A stretch of DNA of 60,000 nucleotides from Takakia lepidozioides (Eukaryota > Streptophyta > Takakiopsida > Takakiales > Takakiaceae), in NCBI GenBank assembly GCA_030704615.1, contig CM060733.1:66900001-66960000 (forward strand), written 5' to 3'. The notes beneath the pieces are model-generated. The model worked only from the letters and a program-made list of their open reading frames with translations, did no database searches and had not been told where the DNA came from. The translations under genes were made by a program, and so were the position numbers. Below are positions 1-10,209 of this stretch, one piece after another. Each line of letters begins with the position of its first letter. Position 1 is the first letter of the stretch.

Positions 1-75
1 CAAGGCAACCAGAGTGTGGCCATCGTGGTTGTGGGTCTGATGCTGGCAGCCATGTGCATGATCAGCGCCTCATGA

Positions 76-494
76 GTAGACTTTTACTATTATTATAGTG
101 GATGGAATCCCAGTTGGACAGGTCAGCCTTAATTCCAATCGAATGGTTCCTTACCCAGCTAATAACTCGACCATCACAATTGAACACTGCTCTCCAGATC
201 ATAGCCAACGCGACGCCAATGGGCTGTAGCGGCTACTTTGTGGCAAACACTCTGTGCATAGACAACCACTTCACACTTGGTGTCTGACACCGATACTGTT
301 GAGTGATGAACTAACAAGTTGCCGAAGGAAGAAAGATGGGGCAGTCGCGGGTATGGAAATGCCACCAAGTAATGGCGGATGGAGTCATGGCCTGCATATG
401 TGATTCGACATATTGAAATAGAAAATAGCTATTTGACTCACTTTGGAAGGTTGGAGAGGGACCTATACACTGTCAGAGTTCAGATTGTTGAGTG
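76..494. other. No gene recognised
   Basis: Short open frames only, with no recognisable motif or codon pattern. The region lies beyond the 3' side of the minus-strand Gypsy element that follows and may hold LTR or flanking DNA. I see nothing assignable. Confidence 0.3.
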
Positions 495-583
495 AAGGTT
501 GTCGTGCGCATACGTATCGCTACACGACCACATCGCTGTCCAAACTACACCACACATATATGGACAATAAAGTAGTCTGCCAC
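495..583. repeat. Direct repeat copy 1 (about 88 bp)
   Basis: This stretch is repeated with about five mismatches at 943-1031. Both copies run from GTCGTGCGCATACGTAT to AGTCTGCCACAAT. They are 448 bp apart and in the same orientation. Sequence on the outer side of each copy differs. They are probably the starts of two LTRs, or a duplicated LTR segment, of the minus-strand Gypsy element. Confidence 0.6.
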
Positions 584-942
584 AATGATAAGAAACTAAA
601 AACACACTGTTGATACAAGAACATGAAATCCAACACCATCACTCATCACAATTTAAAATAGTAGTCAAGCCAGGGGCACCCCAAGCTATGGGGACTCCAC
701 CCCACAACAACCTATGTTCCCTTCATAAGCACACTCAGATTCTAAGTAGTGAAGGAGCTCGGTCGTGCAGGCTCAACTCGAGAGAGATGAGTCGCACGAC
801 TGACACTCTCGTGAAGATAAGATGGTTCAGGTGTCAAGCTAAACTTGACACCTAACTTAACACTTGAACTAAATCCAAGTGTTAAATACAAATAACTAGT
901 TTTATTCTAGTTAGTTTCACACTGTGTTTATTTAACTTGACA

Positions 943-1031
943 GCTGTCGTGCGCATACGTATTGCTACACAACTACATCGTTGTCCAAACTACACCACAC
1001 ATATATGGACAATAAAGTAGTCTGCCACAAT
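943..1031. repeat. Direct repeat copy 2, likely start of the 3' LTR of Gypsy element 1
   Basis: Same 88-bp sequence as at 495-583. Read on the minus strand it begins TGTGGCAGACTAC directly after a purine-rich stretch (AGGGAGGCGA, about 1030-1040), which fits a polypurine tract followed by an LTR starting with TG. The LTR end was not found, so its length is unknown. Confidence 0.45.
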
Positions 1032-1289
1032 CGCCTCCCTAGCTGGTGGATAGGTCCCTCTAACTCCAGATAGCTACAAGATGTAATAGCCACAGCTGTA
1101 CTAAGTCCTCTATCACTGTCCCTATTGTACTCAAATTCTATAGACCAAGAGGCCGGGTACAAGAGTAGCCCCATCGTTAGTCGCCGTCTTGCAATCTGTG
1201 AACTTGAGCCAGGATCTCGGGTGTTCAAGGTCTCCTAGTAGCTTGGCCTTGCATTTCTTGTTAGCCTTCCATGGTTGTATCCACTCCCA

Positions 1290-4200
1290 CTATCCAATGC
1301 AATGCGGACATAACCAATCCCCATCAGGAACCATCTCAAGAGGTGGAGTCAAGCATCCCATATGCCAACCTCTAGAGCATTGATCACACACCAGCATGGT
1401 GGCTGCCCTTCTAGCAGACCCACACAACATGCACCTCAAACTTGCAGGTACCACTACCAAGTTTGGGTCAACCCTTCCATCAACATTTGGAAGGTGACAT
1501 GGCGCGCAATTACGCACATGGTCCTTCCAAATCATGCCATCCCGACCCTCCAAGATCAGGACTCCTGAGGGCAACACCTCTCGAACCCTCAAAATAGTAC
1601 GTCCTGCAGTCACATCCAAGGTCGTAGGAGCAGTTTGCTGCAAATAAACATAGTCACCAGGGTTAAATCTCCGAACCCCATGATGATAGTCCCCACCACG
1701 TATGGTAGCATACCTCAACGTATCACGATGTTGTGCAATGGCAAGGTTCTCGAAAGCCATGGGCATGACTTTCTTGAACAACTCTGCACGCTGATCACAT
1801 GCACGTGCCCACATGTCCGGATCGTCAAGGTTGAGAACTGTAGCAGCTTCTCTACGAATGGATGCAGGCAAATCCGGCTCTCGGCCAAAGAGAAGAAAGT
1901 ATGGTGAGAAGGAGGCAAGTGATGATTGCTTGCTGAACCTGTAGCCCATGGCTAACCAAGGTAACTGAAGGTCCCAATCTCGTAGGTGTCCCTTCTGCAA
2001 GCCATACTTGCGCAAACCCCTCTTCACTGTCTGAACAACCCTCTCTGCCAAGCCATCGTCCTCAGGATGATCCCGAGAAGTGGTGCGGTGGTCTACCAAG
2101 GCCTTGTCACACAACGCCTGAAACTCCCCCAAGAACTCTCTCCCTTGGTCCGTGAGTACCTCAGCTGGAGCACCAAATCGGCTAAGTACACAATCCAAGA
2201 ATGCATACGCAGCTCCCTCACTAACCTTATCAGGCAATGGAACCAACTTGATCCACTTGGAGAAGTGCTCCACCATCACCAACACGTACTTGTTGTGACG
2301 CATGGTCAGTGGCAATGGCCCTGCGAAGTCAAGACTCCACTTGTAGCCCAATCCCATGATCGGAAGAGGGTGCAATTGTGGAGTAGGGGCGTTGAATAAA
2401 GCACTCACCCTGTCACACATCATGCACCTAGCCACAAATTGTTGCACCTCTGTGTGCATACCACGCCACCAATACTGCCCCTGCAGTAGACTATGAGTGC
2501 GTCGCACCCCAAAATGCCCCAACTCATCATGGGCATGCCGCACTAACCGTGCCCGCTGTGTTGGGTGAGGCACAATCCTCACTCGACCATCCTCCCACAC
2601 TCGGAGCAGGTGTGTCCCCTCCCACTTGAACCTCTTGGCTTGTTGTAGGATCCGATCCCTCTCCTTGGCAGTCATAGTGGTTGTCGTGTCTTCAGTGCGG
2701 AGGTAGTCCAACACAGCTGAATCCTCATGTATATCTTTGGCGCCACCTTGCTCATTGCTGGCCTCAGGGTCCTCAGACACTTGATCTATAGTCATCCCTA
2801 TTGCAGGTCCAACCTGGCCTTCTGCCAAGATACACAGAAATGCAGATGCATGCCATCCGGGCACCATCTCCTCGTCCGTCTCACCATGCCACCGAGCTCC
2901 AGTGTCATCCTGCTGGCTCGTGCATGGATTGCGACTCAACCCATCTGCATCTCGATTGACCAAACCCGGTCGATGCACAACCTGAAAGTCATACTCTTGA
3001 AGGATGAGTGCCCACCGTGCAAGCTTCCCTGTAAGCTTGTCTGACTCCATCAACCACTTGAGTGGTTGGTGATCCGTGACAAGGGTGAAGAGGTTGCCGT
3101 ATAGATAACACCTGAAGTGTGCCACGGCCCATACTGCAGCTAAGCATTCTCCCTCATATGAGCTATACTTAGACTCTGCAGCGTTGTTCGAGCGGCTAGC
3201 ATAAGCCACTACGAACTCTCTTCCCTCATCATCCACATATGTGAGCACCGCTCCAAGCCCCAGCATGCTCCAATCTGTATGCAGCTGAAAAGGACGCCCC
3301 CTGATAGGTCGTCTCAAGATGGGCGCCGAGGTCAACCTCGCCTTGAGCTCTTGAAAAGCTTGTTCTTGCTCATCTTCCCACTGCCACTCCTGGTCCACCT
3401 TGGTCAGTTTGGTTAGAGCCTTTGCAATGGCACTAAATCCCTTAACAAACCGTCTATAATAGTTTGCTAACCCCATGAAAGCTTGATCTCGGCTCACATC
3501 CGTGGGGCGTGGAATCTGTGCAATGGACTCTACCTTAGTCTGCTGTATCCGCAATCCTCCAGAATATATCATGTGACCCAGATACTCAATTTGGTTGTGG
3601 AAAAACTTGCACTTCCCCGGATGTAACTTCAATCCGTGTGCCCTCAAGCGCTCAAATATCACCTGAAGGTGTCTCTCATGCTCCTTCACCGTAGCATTAA
3701 AGATGATGATGTCATCTATGTAGCACCGAGCAAACTCCACCCCTGCTAGAATCCTGTCCATGACTCTCTGAAACTCTGCCGGAGCGTTCTTAAGCCCAAA
3801 TGGTAAGAACCGCCACTGGTATAGGCAATCCTTCCCGTGCTCATTGATCCCCCAGAATGTCGTCTTCTACTTATCCGCCTCCTTGATCGGCAACTGGTGA
3901 TATCCAGATCGTAAATCCAAAGTGCTAAAGACCTTGGCAAGCCCAATGGCATCAAAGATCTCCTCTGGTGTCGGCATGGCATACCTATCGGACTTGGTCT
4001 GACGATTTACAGGCCGGTAATCACCGCACATACGTCTCTCCGTCCAATTGCCATAGACATCCTTCTTGGCTGGCATCACTGTGGCTGAAGCACACTCTCC
4101 CCCAGATAGCTCCACCAAACCAGCCTCCCAAAGGTCCTGAGTTCTCATCTGAATCAAGGATCTCTCCATGTCACTGTATCTATAGGGTCTCCGAAAGATT

Positions 4201-4718
4201 GGCATGTTAGTAGCCAATTCAATGCAAATCTCTTGACCCTTCAGTGCTCCTAAGTCCTTCAAACTGAAGGCAAAGCAGTTCCTGTAAGCCCTCAAGAACC
4301 GCTGTATACGTCGTCTTTCTCCTCCGGTGACTATAGGTCCAACATCAGGCTCCCAGTTGTCCTCCGTGACTGCAACCTCTTGAGCAGTGACCACTGCCTC
4401 CTTTGTCAGTGACAATGTCTCATCCTGCCCCATCATCCCATCCTTGAGGACCTCCTCAACCCGAGAAAAATCCCCAACCTGATCCATCACCGCCGCCTTG
4501 GCTGCCAACTCCTTCTGAACCTCGAGCACCTCCCACGTGTGCCATGGATGCGGCCTGCACCTCGTGGTCCTCACCTGTTTGCCCCCACTCGCTGCCTGTA
4601 CCGTCTCGGTAGGCAGGGAGACCATCAAGGGAAGTGTACTCCGTACTCGACGCTGCTCAGCCATAGCCAAGCTGATAATCCAGATCAAGCAATTGAGATC
4701 CATTGTTTGCCCCAACAC
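1290..4718 (-). pseudogene. Gypsy pol: reverse transcriptase, RNase H, integrase, C-terminal PHD finger
   Basis: One continuous frame interrupted once by TAG at 3867-3869, inside the reverse transcriptase just after the LDLRSGYHQ motif. The catalytic box YIDD lies near 3.71 kb, followed by the primer-grip region and an RNase H with TDWS and TDHQPL motifs. The integrase has an HHCC zinc finger (HAHDELGHFG to CMMCDR, about 2.4-2.55 kb) and a DDE core: D in LDFAGPL, D in LTDQGREF, E in GLAERV. The last 50 residues form a C4HC3 PHD finger (CMLCGS, CDQCSRGWH, CPHC), located where chromoviruses carry a chromodomain. PHD fingers generally read histone H3 tails, so it may steer integration; that role is inferred. 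The first 160 or so residues of the frame are linker between methyltransferase and reverse transcriptase. Confidence 0.9.
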
Positions 4719-5680
4719 CTGACGACGTGATGCTCAGAAAGAGATGGCACCGCCGTGGTACAGTGGTAAAACTCATCGCCCGCTCGCGCTCGTCAGCATT
4801 GGGCTCCACTAATTGGTGCAACTGGCTATCCCACAAGAGACCAGGTCCACCATCCCGAAAAGCATGGGATCCTGGAAAACTGAGCAGTGTAGGCAATGCG
4901 GCTCGTGGGTGAGCCACCTTATTGAACACTGCCAAAGGTGATCGGTCATCGTGTCTCACACGCTGAGACTGTCTCCCTATGTCCAAAATGCTATCCACCG
5001 TCAGGTTTGGTGGCCGCTGCACCCCCATCAAATGCACGCTTGAGCAGTGCAGGTGGCATCAAGTTGGTCCACCATAGTCGTGGGCGATGAGCCCGTGACC
5101 CCACTGCAGCTGCATCCAGCAACACTGCTAACCCAAGCCAAGACCGCACTTGATACACACTGGCCATTACCTTGGCCCGAGAATCACCCATCAATGGCAC
5201 ATTCTCCAAAATATATGCTGGAGAGTCTGTCTGCTGAAGTTGTAAATAGCGTAGGACCCTCAACATTTCCCAAAACAGGCATGACCTTGAGTCGTGTAAC
5301 CCATTGCCATGCCCAGCTGATGAATGCCCTTGGCAGGGCCAACCTGCCACTACCAAGTGAATAGGGTCAACCCGTTCCAAACCATGCGCCCCCAGCAAAG
5401 AGATGTCTGCTAGCAATGCTTGTTGGTATTCACGAACTGTAGACACTGGCAACAAATCAGGGTTCTGCTACACCAATTGAGCAACATGGCATAGTGAGAC
5501 GCGTCGTACAGTCTCATCCCTCTCCACATACAAGTAACGTCAGACTCGTACATCTGCCTGCAGCACTGCAGCCAATCCAGTGCTGATCCCGCCAAACAAG
5601 TCCAGAAGGCATATGCCTTCATCCGGGCACTGCCACACAAGAGGTGTGGTGTCCAATGGCGACAACTGAGGTGGTCCTGG
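4700..5680 (-). pseudogene. C5-cytosine DNA methyltransferase domain inside the Gypsy polyprotein
   Basis: Hallmark motifs appear in family order: motif I (LLDLFGG, about 5589-5606), motif IV with the catalytic Pro-Cys (AGWPCQGHSSAG, near 5330), motif VI (ENVPL, near 5200) and a motif VIII-like RPRLWWTN (near 5080). A target-recognition-like tail follows. Such enzymes transfer a methyl group from S-adenosylmethionine to carbon 5 of cytosine. The frame is shared with the upstream protease, so it was once part of the polyprotein. It is broken by TGA at 5540-5542, TAG at 5468-5470 and a frameshift between 4991 and 5037. I see no BAH, UBA or chromodomain, so it is closer to a bare catalytic domain than to plant MET1, CMT or DRM proteins. 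Confidence 0.85.
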
Positions 5681-6166
5681 TGCAATCACCGCACTCTCAT
5701 CCTCTCCTGACGGTATGAAGGCCTCTACCCAGGCTTGTTGCACCTGTCTATCAGTAGCCTGCTGCAAATCCTTGCTCGTACCCCACAATGGAGTGTGAGC
5801 AACCATGACAGGCAACTCCGCCGTACCATGCATGTCATCCTGCTCTACTGGAGGTGGCACATCCTCTGCATGGGCATTGCCTTTCAGCAACTCTCCAGGC
5901 CAACTAACTGCAGCTGTGAAGGCTGTTAGTATTGGCATCTTGCCCCGCTGGGCAGCAGCAACACCCCCAATGAATGTCACAGGGAGTTGTACACGACGAC
6001 CATCCCCTGACTGCCATCCAGCCCTGTAGGATGCTGACTCCTCCCAAGAATCCAGGGTGAAGCCCATGGGATATAACACTGCCCCACCAACGAGGACATC
6101 ATAAGAGACCGCATCTGTCACAATGGCCTTGGTTCGCATCACTGAGCCATCTATAGGATGATCCGG

Positions 6167-6815
6167 CTATAGTCTAATGGCCAACTCACGCCGTGTCATG
6201 CCCCGAGCCTGCTCTGATCCTCCCAGAGATGTCTGTATCTGGAAAGGACAAGGCTCCATATCCGCCTCCATGAGGCCCAAACCTGCAATAGCAGCTATGC
6301 CCAACATCAGTGGCTGAGCTCCCGAGTCCAACAAGACCCGCAGTGGCCGGTACCTCTTGCCTGCCGGTCCACTCAAAGAAAAAATGTCATCCTGGTTGTC
6401 TAACAAGACAACTCTAGGTGACACCATGGCGCGCTCAAAGGCTGGCCTAGCTGACAGTTCTGTCAACCTGACAACTGTAGCTTGCCATGGCGCAGCCGTG
6501 GCAGTCTTGACCCTCAAATCCAAGGATCCCTCTACCACTATACCTTCCACTAACTCCGCAGAAGATGAAGTGACCTCCCCACTCTCGCAGAGTGTTGCTG
6601 CTAGTCTGAATACTGCAGCTGGTCTTACCCCCGGCGTCGCGATCATGGTTGCCGAGAATAGTGGGGCTTGACACACAGAGGTGGCTGCCCCCAACAACAC
6701 ACTGGCTGCAATTGCAGATCTGACCCACACTGTAAAGGGCTGCAGCTCCTCCATTGTTGTGGGGTACTCCACCGGGGATCTGCGCCTACGACCGCCCCTC
6801 CGCCATGCTTTTGCA
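6167..6815 (-). pseudogene. Gypsy aspartic protease region
   Basis: The frame carries LLDSGAQPLML near 6.33 kb, a retropepsin-type active site (DSGA instead of the common DTGA), followed by a hydrophobic AIAGLGL segment as in retroviral-type proteases. It cleaves the element's own polyprotein. It ends at TAG (6167-6169), yet the same frame continues into PDHPIDGSVM and on to the methyltransferase, so the stop looks secondary. The stretch upstream of about 6.8 kb is open to 7171 but crosses into unrelated CACTA-derived DNA and is probably not coding. Confidence 0.7.
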
Positions 6816-7047
6816 AATGCACTCCGTTCCGTTTTCAGGCGGACCTTCTCCGCTGCGTACTTTCTGGCAGAAACCAAATAGAAGCTGCAACTCAGTCCCC
6901 CTGACCAACACCGTGCTGTACATGCATGCCACATGCAGAGTGTATGTCCTTTCAAGCACACTGTAGTGATGCAGCCTACTTCATAATCATTTGCAAGCAA
7001 CAACCAAGATCTACGAAACACCCTCTGTAGTCGTCTGAAGCACCTTG

Positions 7048-7704
7048 TTAGTACACGATCCCACTCCCATAGTGGCCGGAATGACTTGTGACAATATATA
7101 TGTAATTCCAGCATACAAAGACCATTAAGAATATCACAGGAGGGATGTAAGTTGGCACCCACTGTCTCCATGGTGTCATGGTTGTTGTGTTGTTCAGCAC
7201 ATAATCATGTGCCACATCCCGAAGGCGCGGGCTCATGGCACGCTTTGTTCCACCACCTTCTAGGACCTCGCCTACAACTCCTTCTTCCTCGTTCTCGTCC
7301 CACACCCGTCGTTGTATTGCATCAAATGAAGACATATACTCCGTCATGAAGCCCCGGGCTTCGTCGCGGATGTAGCCCTCCGCCATACTCCCCTCTGGCC
7401 GTGTCAAGTTGCGTACATACCCCTTCAGATCCTTCATGTACCTCTCCATGGGGTACATCCACCGGCTGGCTACGGGCCCACACACATGCAACTCCTCTAC
7501 AAGATGCACTAGCAAGTGCATCATGACGTCAAAGAATGATGGAGGGAATTCTTTCTCCAGCAAACATAGGGTCATAGCCACATCCTCATGCAACGATGTA
7601 ATGTCCCTCGGATCCCACACCTTCGCACAAATCTTCCTAAACACTCGACTTACACGCATTATGGCTGTTCGAGGACCTGGCGCCATCGTACCCCGAATGC
7701 ACAC
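7048..7704 (-). pseudogene. CACTA (En/Spm) transposase-associated fragment, DUF4218-like
   Basis: This 218-residue frame contains LEKEFPPSFFDVMMHLLVH, the RWMYPMERYMKDLKGYVRN block and RPEGSMAEGYI, the signature of the DUF4218 region that follows the transposase core in plant CACTA elements. The catalytic core (transposase_21 region) is absent upstream, where a Gypsy element begins at 7717. The last 50 or so residues are hydrophobic and probably out of the original frame. It is a truncated relic wedged between two retrotransposons, and no CACTA terminal repeat was found beside it. Confidence 0.85.
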
Positions 7705-7707
7705 TGG

Positions 7708-7725
7708 GGTAAGCTCGAGCTTACC
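7708..7725. repeat. Perfect 18-bp palindrome at the broken 5' LTR junction
   Basis: GGTAAGCTCGAGCTTACC. Its right half is LTR sequence and its left half belongs to the flanking CACTA relic. The junction lies exactly where the 5' LTR is truncated. Confidence 0.7.
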
Positions 7726-7744
7726 GAAGTGAGGTGCGCGACAC
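7717..7744 (+). repeat. Remnant of the 5' LTR
   Basis: Identical to 13498-13525, the end of the 3' LTR. The rest of the roughly 1600-bp LTR is missing here. Confidence 0.8.
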
Positions 7745-7745
7745 T

Positions 7746-7757
7746 TGGTATCAAAGC
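7746..7757 (+). promoter_or_regulatory. Primer binding site, initiator Met tRNA type
   Basis: TGGTATCAAAGC begins two bases after the conserved LTR end (GACA) and matches the complement of the plant initiator tRNA-Met 3' end used by most Ty3/Gypsy elements, with one mismatch to the usual TGGTATCAGAGC. Confidence 0.75.
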
Positions 7758-7872
7758 TTAGAGTTCAGTATGCGATCGTCTTTGGGATTGGCCTCATCAT
7801 GGGTCGGGCAAGCCAAAGCGAAAGCGGAACAGCCCAAAAGATGATGATCCTGGTGAGCCCGATGGGGGCGAC

Positions 7873-8712
7873 GTGTCACCGAGGCGGCCGTTTGAGGAAG
7901 CGATGCATGTTTCCGAAAACGAGGCCGCTCAAGAGCAGGAGGAATCTGAGGAGTCGGAGCCTGAGGAATCCCTGAGAGCTCCGACCGACCAACAGATGCC
8001 TCCCATGCCGGCAGCCTTTTGGAGAGGGTTGTTGGCGCAATTTGGCGGAACGTTGAAAGACGTGTTGAAGGCGGCTAATGCCACTTCCAATAAGGCAAAG
8101 TTTAAGGTGAAGCCTAAGGAACCCGACACCTTTGAGGGCGTCCAAAATCGGAAGGCACTCAACACCTGGCTCTTGGAGCTAGAGCAGTACTTCCGGGCGG
8201 CCAAGTTGAGTGACGAGGATCGGGTGGAAGTGGCTCCCACCTATTTGAGGGGCTATGCTCAACAATGGTGGCAAAAACGGCTTCACGACCGAGGTCCAAG
8301 CCCGGAAACCTTGAACTGGAGTGGGTTCAAGGAATTGATGAAGAGGCAGTTTGTGCCTCTCAACACGTCCTGGGTCGCCCGGGACAAGATGAGGAATTTG
8401 AGGCAAACAAATGACATTCGGGGATATGTCCAGGCTTTCAATGTGCTGTTGCTCGAAGTCGCGGACATGGCAGAACCAGAAATGGTCTTCAACTTTGTGG
8501 CGAGACTGGCCCCATGGGCCAGGCGGAAGTTGGAGGAGAAGCCACCTAAGCCTTTGAACGAGGCAATTGAGAGGGCTGACTGTTTCTCGGATGTCCCTAA
8601 GTGTGAAAGACAAGGCCGTACGGAGCTGAACCACAAGAAGACCCGGTGGGAAGGTGACTCCTTCCGACCGGAAAAGAAGTGGGATAGGCCACGCGGCGAC
8701 AATGGCACGTAG
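7873..8712 (+). pseudogene. Gypsy gag (capsid)
   Basis: The 279-residue frame starts with an acidic Glu-rich segment. It then shows the Ty3/Gypsy capsid pattern: PDTFEG, LNTWLLELEQYF, YLRGYAQQWW and FKELMKRQF, ending in a basic stretch. Gag packages the element RNA into virus-like particles. The start is the first ATG giving an acidic N-terminus; an upstream in-frame start cannot be excluded. The natural linker continues in another frame near 8.7 kb, so the gag to nucleocapsid transition has at least one frameshift. Confidence 0.8.
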
Positions 8713-9316
8713 AAATCAAAGGGAGGGCCTTCACAAGTCAAGGCGGCACCCGGTGCTTCGAAAGGAAAAGCGGGTGGAGCGGCTTATGGCGGACAGAAGG
8801 CGACCTTTGATGGAGTGTTCCAATTGCGGGGAGCCCGGGCACATGGCCAAGAAGTGCACGAAGCCCCGGCAATTGAACATGACTCGGGCGACCACAGAGC
8901 TATCGGAAGATACCATCAGTCGCTTGGTGGAAGCGGTGGTCGCCAGGACTTGCAAGGTAGGCAAATTTTCTTGTGAGTTGTATCAGGAAACTGGCGCCTT
9001 ACGTAAAGGGAGTCAGTTATTGTTCGTGGATGGGATAATATCCGGAACTAACGTGTCATTGTTGGTGGACACAGGAGCGTCGCACTCCTTCATGACACCG
9101 GCAACAGCACAAAAGTTGGGACTCCCGACAAGTGACGTGGGGGCCTCTATTGAGGTGCGTTCTGCCAAAAGAGAACCGCAATTGGCGACAAGGTTGGCGT
9201 TTGATGTTCCTCTTCAACTGGGGAGTTGGGAGGGACGTGAGAACTTCACCATTTGCGAGATCGATGGAGTGGATCTCATTTTGGGGATGACCTTAGCAAA
9301 TCCGGAGCGGTCATAG
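8713..9316 (+). pseudogene. Gypsy nucleocapsid zinc knuckle and aspartic protease
   Basis: Contains a CCHC knuckle (CSNCGEPGHMAKKC, about 8816-8857) and a retropepsin site LLVDTGASHSFM (near 9.07 kb), then LILGM near 9.28 kb. The knuckle binds nucleic acid; the protease cleaves the polyprotein. The frame ends at 9316, but protease-to-reverse-transcriptase linker (SGAVIDGRKRV) continues in another frame, so a small indel near 9.29 kb separates them. Confidence 0.8.
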
Positions 9317-10209
9317 ATGGCCGCAAGAGAGTAGTCACGCTGCCATGTGGGAATGGTGGCGAGGTCTTACGAGTGTCGGAAACGCCCAAACCCGTGGGAG
9401 GGCGAATAAACCTCCTGTCAGCAAGGGAGTGGGCCGTGGAGGAGGCACACGAGCCCCAGTTTTTGCTCTATATTAGAGAAGTGAAGGGAGAAGGCGATGG
9501 GGAGCCGAGCCCAGATTGGATCAAGGGGATTTTGGAGAAATACCAGGATGTGATGCCGGAGGATTTACCAAGCGGCTTGCCACCGCGAAGAGGAGTTGAC
9601 CACAAGATTGAGGTGATACCGGGATCGGAACCGCCTGCCAAGGTGCCCTACCGGTTGAGCCACAGAGAGTTGGTCGAGCTGAAGACTCAGCTCAAAGATC
9701 TAATGTCAAAGGGGTACATCCGGCCGAGTAAGTCACCTTACGGAGCCCCGGTGCTATTCGCAGAGGAGTTCCTGGGGCATGTGATTACACAGGATGGGAT
9801 CAGAATGGATGACAGGAAGGTGAGGGTAATCTTGGACTGGGAGCCTCCGACTTCGGTCCCGGGAGTGCGATCCTTCCTAGGACTCGCCTCCTACTACCGG
9901 AAGTATGTGAGAAATTTTGCCAAGATCGCGGGGCCGCTGTCAGACCTTCTGTGTAAATCCAAAGTCTGGGCATGGAACACGTTTTGTGGCCAAGCTTTTG
10001 CTGAATTGAAGCAACAGATGGCGGAAGCTCCAGTCTTGAAAATCCCGGAGTTCGATCGTCCGTTCGAGATTCATACAGATGCGTCGGACTTCGCGATTGG
10101 GGGTGTAGTGATGCAAGATGGACGCCCAGTGGCTTACGAAAGTAAGAAACTGAATGAAGTGGAGCGACGGTGGCCGACGCACGAGAAAGGCGGTGGTGCA
10201 CTGTCTTGA
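9290..10209 (+). pseudogene. Gypsy reverse transcriptase with catalytic core deleted, plus start of RNase H
   Basis: The N-terminal fingers region is present (PYRLSHRELVELK, SKSPYGAPVLF, ending near 9.76 kb). The frame then jumps directly to EEFLGHVITQDGI, which normally lies after the palm. The segment with LDLRSGYHQ-type and YxDD motifs is missing without a frame break. The thumb (FLGLASYYRKYVRNF) and the first RNase H motif (EIHTDASDFAIGG) follow. The frame ends at 10209; RNase H resumes in another frame after a one-base shift near 10.19 kb. Confidence 0.85.

Larger units (their letters stand above)
943..6900 (-). mobile_element. Ty3/Gypsy retrotransposon carrying a DNA methyltransferase and a PHD finger (degenerate)
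   Basis: Minus-strand order is aspartic protease (about 6.33 kb), C5-cytosine methyltransferase (5.65-4.75 kb), reverse transcriptase (4.3-3.6 kb), RNase H (3.3-2.9 kb), integrase (2.6-1.6 kb) and PHD finger (1.42-1.30 kb). Integrase after RNase H places it in Ty3/Gypsy. No capsid domain was recognised upstream of the protease, and a CACTA transposase fragment abuts the 5' side, so the gag end and 5' LTR are probably lost. Four in-frame stops (6167-6169, 5540-5542, 5468-5470, 3867-3869) and two frameshifts (near 5.0 and 4.7 kb) make it defective. Confidence 0.85.

Noticed and set aside
1-75. Short hydrophobic frame open from the first base (ending in a stop at 73-75)
   Set aside because: Only 24 codons are visible and could be chance; without the sequence to the left no gene can be supported.
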